The notes beneath the pieces were generated by a model. That model was not told the origin of the DNA. It did not search any database and saw nothing but the letters and a program-made list of their open reading frames with translations. From the NCBI GenBank assembly GCA_034231615.1, contig CM067315.1:31277407-31341406 (forward strand): a stretch of 64,000 nucleotides of DNA, in the 5' to 3' direction. Below, piece by piece: positions 31,886-42,349 of this stretch (within the stretch, counting starts at the first letter, position 1; each line of letters opens with the position of its first letter). The translations under genes and the position numbers were made by a program. The DNA comes from Meghimatium bilineatum (taxonomy: Eukaryota; Mollusca; Gastropoda; Stylommatophora; Philomycidae).

Positions 31886-32650
31886 TGACACTCTCACATA
31901 TGGCTTCACGTAATTTCTTGCATAAGTGGTCACACCGCGGTAACGGCTTTAGCAAGGCTGTCAAACCAGGTGCTGGTAACAGAGGGGCTTCGGGCTGGAG
32001 GTGAATACAGTGATTATCAGCCAAAGTATGTGACGCCTGGGTATGATGGAAAGAGGGATGAAATAGTTAATTTTCAACGGCTTGAAAAACATTGGCTACC
32101 AGAGCGTTGTTGTTCTCATAGAACATTTAGAACGCTCTGGCTGTCCTCTGTGTCCTGGTTCATCAGCAACCTTGTTGATTTTTCCTCGCACTAGAACATG
32201 GTTGGATCGGGGAGAAAGAGTGTATGAATGACGAAACTTTAAAACCTGGTCATATCTCACCTATCAAAAGAGCTTTGAATGCGTAGAGGATTGACTTCAT
32301 TCTAACTTGGATTACACTATATCTACATTGTCCCTCTGATCGAAGGAGCACGCCTCATGCCAACAGTACCACACACAGAACGTAACTCTGTATCTTCAAC
32401 TGATAATCCTCAGGTATGTTGGAAAACATTTTCTTCTCATTCGCAATATGCGGGTTGTATGATACCAAGGTTGCTTGTGCGCCTCTCGGCCTGGTACCTC
32501 CGACTTCATCACCTTTGCTTTCTTGAGCAGGACTGTGGTCCTGCGTCCTGCTCGATATAGGAGATGGCCCGACAAATCTTAGTTTGCAACCTCTATTGAC
32601 TAGACTAAGCCCCATCTACATTTAAAAGGGCCTCGATGTGAACAAATTTC
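31886..32650. other. Intron 8 unassigned DNA
   Basis: No recognisable gene or repeat family. Short open frames only. Confidence 0.35.
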
Positions 32651-32654
32651 CTGT

Positions 32655-32740
32655 GTAAACAAGACGTCGCTATCGGGATTCCAAACCGCTACCTCTTGAA
32701 TATAAACCGATATGCTTACCCACTACACAAGGGGGATCAT
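32655..32740 (-). repeat. tRNA-derived SINE-like head (SINE-2 family)
   Basis: The minus strand reads TTGTGTAGTGGGTAAGCATA (A-box) and, after about 25 bp, GCGGTTTGGAATCCCG (B-box with one extra base), then GACGTCTTGTTTA as in the copy at 15905-16035. Confidence 0.6.
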
Positions 32741-32839
32741 CGACTCAAATGTCATCAGTATTGAGCAGTCAAGGTGACAGAGAATATCCGACAAGAAGAT
32801 AATGAAGAGATCTTATTCTTGATTAGAAAACTGACCACA

Positions 32840-33215
32840 CAGCATGTGGGACGTTCCCACAAGTGCTCCGCCCTCTGTTCCAGCAGCTATCCGAGTCGAT
32901 GGTGTTTCGAGTCCAATGCCGCCGAAACAGACGTCGACATTAGGGCACAACTCTGGCCCTTGCGACAGGTTTCTTTGTTGTTCCGCTCACACACGCCGTG
33001 CCCGTAACTAGTTCAAGCACAACGTCGGCCTGTCGGAACAACATGGTAACTTTTATCGAAGGTTACGACTACAGTATTGTATAGATGACGTGCCATGAAG
33101 CTTCTATAAGAAGATAACCTCAACATAACGGCATGTCATCTACTAAGGTTTTCTGTTGCATGGTTGGTTTGTCTAGTGAGCCATTGGTGAGACCCACAGA
33201 CGCAACCGCATTCTA
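32840..33215 (-). repeat. Interspersed repeat Rep-B, uninterrupted copy
   Basis: Contains both parts of Rep-B joined (33215-33060 then 33060-32840 on the minus strand), with TTCGATAAAAGTTACCATG at the joint. It therefore shows the pre-insertion state of the copy broken at 19101-19508. Confidence 0.88.
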
Positions 33216-33940
33216 GAAGAGATGAAACATTAACAACTGCTGTGATGAATATCAATAGAGATCAGTAATAAAAAGTTACTTTTTTGGCAAAATCGAATTA
33301 ATAGATAAGAATAAACATTGAAAGAAACAAATGCTAAAAGTAATGATTTTTTCCACGTTGCGACAAATGTGTCATTGTCAAGAGAAATCAACCAAGTGTA
33401 AGAAATAATTCAATAAGAGGCTATCCATATATTGCGTCATCAATGGTTGATTTCCACACACGAATTGTCAACAAACTGTGGACAAATTCAGAAACCGCTC
33501 TGATGTTTCGAAAAGCATCGTAAAGACTAACACTTTATTGACATATATTTTTTTAATATCAACTTTCTTGTAACCCACAGCCCCCACCCCTCCTCTTGTA
33601 GACAACTGTCTCATTTTTATAGGCGCTCCCACTGTTTTTTTTAAATATTTATAGACAGCCCCATAAAATGAATGGATCTTGTCAAACACTGTTTCCGTGT
33701 CTGATAACGAATTTAGCCAATCAGAAGATCCCGTACTCAATAGCTGACTAACACTTGAGGCTTATCTGAATACTATTGGGTGAATGTTAAAACGGAGAGC
33801 TCAACGCTTATGGAAATGTCCCTTAAGCAAGCTTCTAATGAAAAATCGACACAATAGTGATAGAAGCTGTCTTACGTTGACAACATAATGTAAAACATGT
33901 AAACAAAGTAGTGCAGTGGCAGTTATGAAATAGAAATTAG
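33216..33940. other. Intron 8 AT-rich DNA
   Basis: No gene signal. A short open frame on the minus strand (33740-33468) has no recognisable domain. Confidence 0.35.
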
Positions 33941-33942
33941 CG

Positions 33943-34395
33943 GGTCAGAATTAGGTCTAGGGTCAGAGCTAGGTCTAGTGTCAGAGCTAGGTCTGAGGTC
34001 AGAGTTAGGTCTAGGGTCAGAGCTAGGTCTGAGGTCAGAGTTAGGTCTAGGGCCAGAGTTAGGTCTAGGGTCAGAGCTAGGTCTGAGGTCAGAGTTAGGT
34101 CTAGGGCCAGAGTTAGGTCTAGGGTCAGAGCTAGGTTTAGGGTCAGAGTTATGTCTAGGGTCAAAGCTAGATCTAGGGTCAGAGTTAGGTCTAGAGTTAG
34201 AGTTAGGTCTAAGGCCAGAACTATATCTAGGATCAGAGTTAGGTCTAGGGTCAGAGCTAGATCTAGGGCCAGAGTTAGGTCTAGGGTCAGAATTAGGTAT
34301 ATGATCAGAGTTAGGTCAAGGGCCAGAGTTAAGTCTAGGGTCAGAGTTAAGTTTAGGGTCAGAGTTAGGTCTAGGGTCAGAGTTAGAGTCGGGAT
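33943..34395. repeat. 18-bp minisatellite, telomere-like
   Basis: About 25 copies of AGAGTTAGGTCTAGGGTC-type units. The 18 bp split into three hexamers (TTAGGT, CTAGGG, TCAGAG) that each resemble TTAGGG. The 18-bp period keeps several frames open. Confidence 0.95.
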
Positions 34396-34699
34396 AAAGG
34401 TTAAAGTTATGATTTGCAGGAAAGGAGGTAGAAGATTGAAGTAGCGAGATACTTAAAACAGTTAATGTTATCATAATAAAAAGAATTGACTCCAGTGCTA
34501 AGATTGAGAAATATATCCAGAAGAGGGATGCTTGCTGATACAAATTGTGTGGTCTGTATCGATTGGCCTTCAAGCATGTACACCCTCGGTTAACAAGGTT
34601 GTTAGATCGGTGGTCAGCTTAATCTTTCCTAAAGTGGAATGGGAGAAAAAATCAATCTTTTTTAATTTTTTTTTTACTTTTTGAAATGGTCAATGAGTT

Positions 34700-35100
34700 G
34701 GCCAAAGATGAAGGATAATGCATGCAGGAAGACAATGAAGACTCATATGAAGAAGAAAAGGAGCTATACAATCTATCAGAAGTGAGCACAGCATGACAAA
34801 GACGCCTATCACTTACTACCTAAATCGACAGAGACAGGTTAGCATACTTCGCCGGAGGACAGTATACAGCAGACTAAACAAACACATGCACATGTTACGA
34901 CTGTATGCCACAACATTGTGTACCTATGTAACAGATGAATATATCTCTGAACATATTCTGTGGAACTGACTCGATTATGAACATTTAAGATAGACATTCT
35001 GGCCCAAAGTCGAATCTCTGCAATCAATGATATTTGGAGCCAAAAAACAAATCTCTGAAAACGGTGGAGTTTATCCATAGGACTTGTCTGACGGTGTAGA
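34700..35100 (+). pseudogene. LINE C-terminal fragment
   Basis: The + strand reads LNRQRQVSILRRRTVYSRLN, then KHMHMLRLYATTLCTYVTDE, then EHILWN and ESLQSMIFGAK with stops. It matches the post-RNase-H segment of Jockey/I-type LINEs (RLRTGHxRLNxHM, C-x-C-G, EHxLQxC), with the cysteines mostly lost. Confidence 0.7.
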
Positions 35101-35249
35101 CATTATGTAGCTAACAGAAGACAGAAACTTCATGTAGGTATATTATTCAGCATAGGGACAAGAGAATATAATACACATGAATTAGCCAGAAATACTGGTA
35201 AATATGACCTGGGCGGGGATGAATTTGCTCTTGGACAGCAATTGTTCGA

Positions 35250-35785
35250 CTTATGATGCACACGTGCCAAATTCTACATATGAACACACGTGCCAAATTC
35301 TACCTTTGATGCACACGTGCCAAATTCTACCTATGAACACACGTACCACGTTCTATCTATGATGCACACGTGCCAAGTTTGACCTATGATGCACACGTAC
35401 CAAGTTTGACCTATGATGCACACGTGCCAAATTCTACCTATGATGCAAACGTGCCAAATTCTACCTATGATGCAAACGTGCCAAATTCTACCTATGATGC
35501 ACACGTGCCAAATTCTACCTATGATGCACACGTGCCAAATTCTACCTATGATGCACACGTGCCAAATTCTACCTATGATGCACACGTGCCAAATTCTACC
35601 TATGATGCACACGTACCACGTTCTACCTATGATGCACACGTACCACGTTCTACCTATGATGCACACGTACCAAGTTTGACCTATGATGCACACGTACCAG
35701 GTTTGACCTATGATGCACATGTACCAGGTTGTACTTATTATACACACGTACCAACGTCGACCTGTGATGCACACGTACCAAGTGT
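35250..35785. repeat. 27-bp minisatellite (intron 8)
   Basis: About 20 copies of a 27-bp unit: CCAAATTCTACCTATGATGC plus ACACGTG. It stays open in several frames on both strands because the period is a multiple of three. It ends about 210 bp before the last exon. Confidence 0.97.
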
Positions 35786-35991
35786 GAGCGGAAATAGTTA
35801 AATTAAAATTGTACTAATAGAAAAATTGCATACTAACAACAGAAAAAGGACATACAACGTTTCGCTTGAATAGCTTTTACCACGACGAAAAAAAAATTCG
35901 ATTAAAGAAGAAAAAAGACTAATACTGTAATTGTATTAAAACCTATGTATTTAATTATCTTCCATAACAGTCCTTTTATTAATTTTTTCAG

Positions 35992-36081
35992 CGTACTAAG
36001 AGTAGTGACGAATTTGAGTTTGAGATTTCAGAAAGTGAAAACAAGTCATCGATGACCGGTGTATCAACTGATCTATCTTAG
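35992..36081 (+). CDS. Gene A last exon: cytoplasmic C-terminal tail and stop
   Basis: The acceptor TAATTTTTTCAG|CGT is strong and the phase 0 start follows exon 8 exactly. It encodes RTKSSDEFEFEISESENKSS then MTGVSTDLS and TAG (36079-36081). The short acidic, Ser-rich tail is typical in character for EAAT cytoplasmic C-termini, although tails are not conserved in sequence. A different phase would give a short basic tail, but it would not connect to exon 8. Confidence 0.85.
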   Translation, partial: RTKSSDEFEFEISESENKSSMTGVSTDLS

Positions 36082-36087
36082 AATAAA
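36082..36087 (+). promoter_or_regulatory. Possible polyadenylation signal
   Basis: AATAAA follows the stop codon immediately. A signal this close to the stop would leave a very short 3' UTR, so the true signal may lie further on. Confidence 0.3.
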
Positions 36088-36600
36088 CTGACTTGCCGAG
36101 TAAAAGTTTCATTTCTGTTGAAAGATCTGTGATGACTAACAGTTCTCATGAAATTATCTTTTCGGTTATCAATTGCTATGCGTGTAATCAGATATTGGTA
36201 ATTTATAGATTGGTTTGTTTTAGGTTATTGTTATATTCCAATAAGTTTGTTTGCAGAAATTCATTTTGTGTCAGATTGTCGTTCTGAACAGTGAAGCCGA
36301 AACATTCGTGTTGTTTGGAACCTGTTGACCAGAAATATTTCACGGATTTTTATTTTGTTTTACATTTTTTGGTCACAATTGTTAGCAACACAATAATTAT
36401 TTACCATTTTGTGTATAGATTACATTGTGTTGGGTATACACACCGTTTCCGGTTCCGTGCCACTTGGATCAGTGATGTTGATTGCATCGTTTCTTTAGAT
36501 TATCATAATACTTGCATGAAATATATTAGTCAGTAAACATCATGAAGAATTGCTTAATACTGAAGAACACAAAACGTGTCATTCAACTGTAACGTCAAAT
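36088..36600. other. Downstream flank of gene A
   Basis: AT-rich, possibly 3' UTR. Open frames at 36093-36287 and 36291-36536 have no recognisable domain. Confidence 0.4.
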
Positions 36601-36602
36601 CA

Positions 36603-37282
36603 GCATTTATGACGACTTTTACATGAGTTTTCTTAACTGTCCATGCGATTTTTACATGAGTTTTCTTAACTGTCCATGCGATTTTTACATTAGCTTTCTT
36701 AACTGTCCATGCGATTTTTACATTAGTTTTCTTAACTGTCCATGCGATTTTTACATGAGTTTTCTTAACTGTCCATGCGATTTTTACATTAGTTTTCTTA
36801 ACTGTCCATGCGATTTTTACATTAGTTTTCTTAACTGTCCATGCGATTTTTACATTAGTTTTCTTAACTGTCCATGCGATTTTTACATGAGTTTTCTTAA
36901 CTGTCCATGCGATTTTTACATTAGTTTTCTTAACTGTCCATGCGATTTTTACATTAGTTTTCTTAACTGTCCATGCGATTTTTACATGAGTTTTCTTAAC
37001 TGTCCATGCGATTTTTACATTAGTTTTCTTAACTGTCCATGCGATTTTTACATTAGTTTTCTTAACTGTCCATGCGATTTTTACATGAGTTTTCTTAACT
37101 GTCCATGCGATTTTTACATGAGTTTTCTTAACTGTCCATGCGATTTTTACATTAGTTTTCTTAACTGTTCATGCGATTTTTACATTAGTTTTCTTAACTG
37201 TTCATGCGATTTTTACATTAGTTTTCTTAACTGTCCATGCGATTTTTACATTAGTTTTCTTAACTGTTCATGCGATTTTTAT
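36603..37282. repeat. 33-bp minisatellite
   Basis: About 20 nearly identical copies of a 33-bp unit: TTTTCTTAACTGTCCATGCG plus ATTTTTACAT(G/T)AG. The 224-residue open frame across it is an effect of the period. Confidence 0.97.
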
Positions 37283-37314
37283 TCCTCTTCTATTTAGTAT
37301 TGCTTTTTAAATGT

Positions 37315-37640
37315 CAACATTTGAAAATTCTATGGGCAGCACAGAAAACGAATGTAGAAATCCTTAGAGATGTTGAAGTAAAACCAACGAATTATATCAA
37401 AAATTAGAGGTGGACAATCAAATTTTTTTAGGAGATGTGATGAACACAACAAAAGGAACATTTAGCAACCATCGGAAAGATCAAAGGGAGAAGAGAGACA
37501 GAAGAAGACAAAGAGAAAAGTTGTGAATTATTTTCTGGACGGTCACTGTGGTCCAAAAAAGATGTCACCAACTGAAAGTATTAAGAGATAGAGTTGAGGA
37601 GAAACATGATCGCCTACGCCACTCGGTATGACACTTGACA
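37315..37640 (+). pseudogene. LINE 3' end, strongly decayed
   Basis: Recognisable pieces are ILWAAQKTNVEIL, QFFRRC, KIKGRRETEEDKEK and a terminal IAYATRYDT-like end before TGACA. It aligns with the IPWTAR family at 48765-49230. Many stops. Confidence 0.65.
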
Positions 37641-37654
37641 GAAATGTCAACAAC

Positions 37655-37725
37655 GTTTTCTTCTACGTTTGTTCTCAGGCACATGTTTGTTAGCAAGATG
37701 CAGTCCGGAGAACGGAATGCGACAT
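37655..37725 (+). repeat. Rep-A 5' fragment
   Basis: TTTGTTCTCAGGCAC, GCAAGATGCAGTCCGGAGAA and CGGAATGCGACATG match the start of Rep-A only. Confidence 0.6.
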
Positions 37726-38004
37726 GTAAATATGATTGATTATTGATTAGGTATGTTGATTATCGTTTTCTGACACCAAACATGTCTGTTGGTGTTTAGA
37801 TCTAAGCTTAAACAAACATCTTATTCTGTAGCGGCTGATGGTTCCTGTTATTTGTTGGTTGAGTGTTATTTTTTTACATTTCAATAAGATGTACTTTCCC
37901 GGCTACGCCTAAACTCAAACCCAAATTGCGCATTCTCAGTTCGAACTCAGTTTCATTTACCTCAAAATCCTCAAGATCGTGCACACTCTCACTGAATATT
38001 GTGT

Positions 38005-38240
38005 ATATCAGCTCTATCCATAAGTTAACCACCTGCTATTGAGTATATCAGCTCTATCCATAAGTTAACCACCTGCTATTGAGTATATCAGCTCTATCCA
38101 TAAGTTAACCACCTGCTATTGAGTATATCAGCTCTATCCATAAGTTAACCACCTGCTATTGAGTATATCAACTCTGTCCATAGGTTAACCACATGCTACT
38201 GAGTATATCAGCTCTGTCCATAAGTTAACCACCTGATATG
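38005..38240. repeat. 40-bp minisatellite (intergenic)
   Basis: Six copies of a 40-bp unit containing GAGTATATCAGCTCTATCCA and TAAGTTAACCACCTG. Confidence 0.95.
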
Positions 38241-38344
38241 GTAACAAAATCAGCCAATTTGTTGGCTGGCACGTTTCACCCTCCACAAACGATAAGTCCG
38301 CTAGCAATCACCGTGACATCACCGTGGCGCTGCGATGCCTAATT

Positions 38345-38620
38345 CTTAGCCATATGTAGAAGTGCATCAATTCTGTTTTCTAATTGTTTGTTTAATGTCC
38401 ATGTTTCTGATCCATACTGTAATATAGAATAAGCCTAGATGTAGCAATTTATAATTCTCATTTTTATCTTATTTGTAATTTGTTTAAGTGTTAATATTTT
38501 CTTCATCTCGTTGAAAGTAATTTTAGCCATTCACTATTCTCTGATTAGCTTCTGTTTCACATCTGCCATCATTTGTGATTATGTGCCCGATATATTGATA
38601 ATGTTCTACTTGTTAACGGG
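38345..38620 (-). pseudogene. LINE internal fragment
   Basis: Matches 60790-61000 at the base level (TCTAATTGTTTGTTTA, CATGTTTCTGA, TTTCACATCTGCCATCATTT, GTGACTATGTG-type). The minus strand encodes the same region as the ETEVKRRIG / YGSETWILNKQ part of that copy, with shifts. Confidence 0.75.
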
Positions 38621-39035
38621 TTAAAATCTATATTATAGAATTTTGTTTTAAACGTCAACAAATGATAATGCTGTAAAACTGTGTAAAAATACCTCGTGCT
38701 TTAAGTAATTGCTATTGTGTTAGATGTTAACGTTTGCGAACAGATACAATTAAAATTATATTGTATAAAACAAGCATTATTTTAACGATAACTGATTCGT
38801 CTTGTTTATGTATGTACGGCCTTTTGCAGACGGTCATTAAGAGAAAAGAAAGCAAGCCAGTGATTATTTTCTCACAGGAATGGAGACTTTTAAACGATTA
38901 TGCTACAGCAACAGAAGATTTATGTTTGATTCTTCCTCTTTTATCTTCCATGTCGTTATAATTTTGTTTGGCCACGTCCTGAGGCACAATTCTCTTTCCA
39001 AGAAAATCTTGATAATGACCAGAAACAGAGTGTTC
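38621..39035. other. Intergenic unassigned DNA
   Basis: Contains a short LINE-like string FGHVLRHNSLSKKIL at about 38968-39015, probably another tail remnant, followed directly by the 32-bp minisatellite. Confidence 0.4.
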
Positions 39036-39039
39036 CTAA

Positions 39040-39405
39040 ACAGCGTCGCCCCACACCCATTACGCACTCCGATTGTGCCACCCCACACCCATTACGCACG
39101 CCGATTGTGCCACCCCATACCCATTACGCTCGCCGATTGTGCCACCCCACACCCATTACCCACGCCGATTGTGTCACCCACACCCATTACGCACGCCGAT
39201 TGTGTCACCCCACACCAATTACCCACGCCGATTGTGCCACCCCACACCCATTACCCACGCCGATTGTGCCACCCCACACTCATTATGCACGCCGATTGTG
39301 CCACCCAACACCCATTACGCACGTCGATTTTGCTACCCCACACCCATTACGCAGACTGATTCTGTCACCCCACACCCATTACGCACGCCGATTGTGCCAC
39401 GATGC
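39040..39405. repeat. 32-bp minisatellite
   Basis: Eleven copies of a 32-bp, GC-richer unit: CACACCCATTACGCACGCCG plus ATTGTGCCACCC. The pyrimidine/purine strand bias is pronounced. Confidence 0.96.
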
Positions 39406-39725
39406 TGATTTATAATCATAAATATAAATGTCTCTTATTTACATTCGCCTTGATCGTCCAGTTCCTGTGTTACCAGCGACTATGCCTCCTGTTACTATAT
39501 CCTGCAATTGGATATGTCTCTTTTCGCGCGAGGTGCCTATGTAGAAATTGTGTAGTTAGTTGGCAGGACAGAGTCACTAACACTAATGTTTTTTTTTAAA
39601 TGGCAGGTAAGACCATAGTATTTTCAATGCACAGTCTGCGTAGAGTACATTAAACATGCAATACCTTTAACGTGAAGATAAATATAGAAAAGATTGACGT
39701 ACTGAAGATAGGAAGAACAGACACA

Positions 39726-39728
<3 letters not shown>

Positions 39729-39806
<78 letters not shown>

Positions 39807-39916
39807 ATTAACGTCTCATTAACTGGCCTAACAGTCTCATTATTGACCTAACAGTCTCATTATTGACCTAACAGTCTCATTATTGACCTAACAGTCTCAT
39901 TATTGACCTAACAGTG
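39729..39916. repeat. (TA)n array and 20-bp minisatellite
   Basis: About 37 TA units (39729-39803), then five copies of CCTAACAGTCTCATTATTGA (39826-39916). Confidence 0.95.
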
Positions 39917-40019
39917 TTCATCTATGCTCTTTAAAATTTTTGACCACATATGTTGTTCAAATAGTTCTTGTACTCTCTTTTGCAAAATAACACGGCTGAA
40001 AAACATATGGAAAAACAAC

Positions 40020-40481
40020 AAAATAGAAACGAAAGTGCTAATGTTACGAACTTTTATTTTTCCGGTTGCAACATACGGCTGAGAAACATGGACTCTAAGT
40101 AAAACAGCGGCAAAGAGGATCAACGCCTTCGAGCTGAAATGCTACAGAAAGATACTTAGAATATCATGGAAGGATAAAATCAGAAACTCAGATATTATAA
40201 ACACATTGAATATTCCAGAGTGTTGGTTACTAAACACAATAACAAAAAGAAAACTACGCCTCTTTGGTCATATAAAGAGACATAACTGTTTAGAAAGACA
40301 AATAATGGAGGGAAGAGTACCTGGGGAGAGGAGAAGGGGCAGACCAAGAAGACGATGGACTGACGACATTAAAGATAACATGAATACATCGCTAGAAAAT
40401 GCAAACCACATCGCCCAAGACAGAGAGAGGTTCAGAGAGTTCATTGGGAAGACAACGTTCTGGAAGGAATACGTCACATGA
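40020..40481 (+). pseudogene. LINE 3' end, GKTTFWKEYVT family
   Basis: The + strand reads FPVATYG-ETWTLSKTAAKR, then INAFELKCYRKILRISWKDK, RKLRLFGHIKRHNCLERQIM, GRPRRRWTDDIKDNM and GKTTFWKEYVT, then stop. It is mostly open, with one early stop. The nested copy at 19101-19508 is the same family. Confidence 0.88.
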
Positions 40482-40539
40482 CAACTCTCTTTTAATATTT
40501 TTATAGTATTATTAATAATGATAATAAGAATATGTTATG

Positions 40540-41545
40540 TTATGTTCCTCCAGGGCCATAGGCGGCGCATAGGGCAGAAACCATAGCTTTCCATTTCTGT
40601 CTTTGTGTTACCAGGTCTTTCAATTGTTGCGTGTTGTTTAGGTTCATTGATATACCTTCTCTATTAAATGGTTCTTCGTAGAGTTTCTCTAGGTCTCCCC
40701 TCTTCTTCTTACTCCAGGTGGCACCCAATATAGTGACTGCTGGGGAATTCTTAGGCTGTTCATACTAAGAACATGGCCGATATAAGTGCAACGCCTTTGT
40801 CTAATGAAGGAAAAAAATATAGGTTTGTTTGCTTTCCCCTCTTATAGTAGTGTTAGATTTAAAGTCACTCCACTTAACATTCAGAATGTTACGTAGGCAT
40901 TTGTTTTCAAAGGAGTCGAGTCTCTTATCTGTGACTTTTGTGGCTTTCCAACTTTCGCATCCATATGATAGAATAGGGATGATGTTGGAGTTAAACAACC
41001 TGAGTTTTGTGGTGTTTCTTAGTGTGTTTGACGTCCAGATGTTACGTAGTTTATTGAAAGCAACCGCTGCAAGGGCAATACGGAGTAAAATTTCTTTTGA
41101 TGAGTCTCCAACCAATGCTAGATTGGTGCCTCAATATGTAAAATTGTTGACTTTTAATAATGGAACATTTTGAATTTCTATGTTGTCGTTGGATATCGTA
41201 AAATCTAGTATATGAGATTTTGATGTGTTGATTTTCAACATCTGATTTGAGTAGTGTTGGAGATTGTCAAGCTTAGATTGAGCATCTGTGTGGTTTGCAC
41301 TCAAAAGGGCCAGGTCATCTGCGTAGTCAAGATCTTCCAGAACGGTATTATTAATCCATTTTATTCCTGTCAGCTCATTTTCAGTGCTCTTTCTCATGAC
41401 CCAATCAATAGTGACGCAGAAAAGTAATGGGGACATAATGCATCCCTGTTTAACGCCCGTAACAATTTGGAACCATTCTGACTTCTCAGTGTTTGTTTGA
41501 ACACAGCAAAATAAGAAGAAGAAGAATAATAACAATGACAATAAT
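40540..41545 (-). pseudogene. LINE reverse-transcriptase and C-terminal region
   Basis: The minus strand has FQIVTGVKQGCIMSPLLFCV, then VLEDLDYADDLALLSANHTD (catalytic YADD), then a thumb region (LNIDKSK-like), then RLFNSNIIPILSYGCESWKA, and finally RQKWKAMVSALCAAYGPGGT. Frame breaks lie at about 41115-41130 and 40790. The left end 40545 is the element 3' end (GPGGT). This is the longest RT piece in the window. Confidence 0.9.
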
Positions 41546-41782
41546 AATAATAAATCAGACCCATACCCCGCCAGTGTAATTTGAGTGGCACACTGGATAC
41601 ATCAGCAAGAAAAGCTCTCTACACAATTATATACTCAGTTATGCAGAGGAGTGTAGAAAAAAATCAGGATCAGACCTTTACTTGATATTATAAATCCAGG
41701 CATTTCTCCGATATCCTCTTCTCCTTTCTCCCTCGATTGATCCATGCAAAATCAATTAGGAAGCGTAGAGTATTATTAGTTA

Positions 41783-41783
<1 letters not shown>

Positions 41784-41830
<47 letters not shown>
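41784..41830. repeat. (ATT)n microsatellite
   Basis: About 15 ATT units. Confidence 0.95.
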
Positions 41831-41864
41831 AGATAAATTAATATAACTTAATTTCCTCCCGTCC

Positions 41865-42185
41865 GGGCATATGCCTCTAGTTCATGGTGCAAAGGAGAGG
41901 CTCACTGTCTGCTTTCCATGCATGCCGTTTAAGGCGACTAGGAAATTTGAGAAAAGACTGACAACCTGTCGCATGTGAAAAGTTCCTTATTATCACTGCT
42001 TTATCGATACTTTGTCTCGATTTCTTATTTTTGCCTTGTGTCAGATGTTCCCTTGGATGAAGTGAGGGTGCATGGAAGCGAACATCGCACAATTGTCTTT
42101 TTATGACAGACTCCTATGTGGTGGGAAATGATAGATGTGTCGTCACTAAAGATGGATCATTAGATTTCATAAAAGAATTCTGAAC
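41865..42185. repeat. Interspersed repeat Rep-C
   Basis: TTTTTATGACAGACTCCTAT, GGGAAATGATAGATGTGTCG and CTCGATTTCTTATTTTTGCC match 61130-61260. Function unknown. Confidence 0.55.
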
Positions 42186-42349
42186 AAGTTGGCCCAACCA
42201 AAGGTCTATGATGCGCTCATGGCAGGACCTCATGATCCTGGGAGACTGCTGCACTTGTGTGTCTCCTTTTCGAAAATAACGAAACATCTATAACCCTTAC
42301 CCCGCAAATTTATCTAAAATACATTATATTTTAAATATACATATAATTT

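Larger units (their letters stand above)
2575..36081 (+). other. Gene A: SLC1-family (EAAT-like) transporter gene, partial at 5' end
   Basis: Nine exons on the + strand, joined by consensus AG and GT sites with matching phases, give a continuous reading of about 400 residues from TM3 to a stop. Family proteins are usually about 500-570 residues, so only TM1-TM2 are missing, to the left of the window. SLC1 proteins are trimeric elevator transporters of the plasma membrane that couple amino acid uptake to sodium. The order TM3, FPENL, TM4/5, IWY-PIG (TM6), HP1, DGTAL (TM7), VPQAGL (HP2) and TM8 is all in place. Several coupling residues are changed (see the exon entries), so substrate and activity cannot be inferred safely. 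Introns are large and filled with minisatellites and retroelements. Confidence 0.85.

Noticed and set aside
33943..34395. A true telomere or chromosome end
   Set aside because: The units are degenerate 18-mers inside an intron with coding exons on both sides.
35331..35801. Repetitive open frames of about 145 codons on both strands
   Set aside because: An effect of the 27-bp minisatellite in the last intron of gene A. There is no start context and both strands are open.
35992..36060. Alternative frame of the last exon (VLRVVTNLSLRF) joined directly to exon 7
   Set aside because: It superficially resembles TM8, but exon 8 (30344-30446) gives a far better TM8 match and fixes the last exon in phase 0 with an acidic tail.
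36623..37297. A 224-codon Cys-rich repeat protein (SFLNCPCDFY units)
   Set aside because: It follows from the 33-bp minisatellite. No signal peptide, unique N-terminus or splice evidence supports it.
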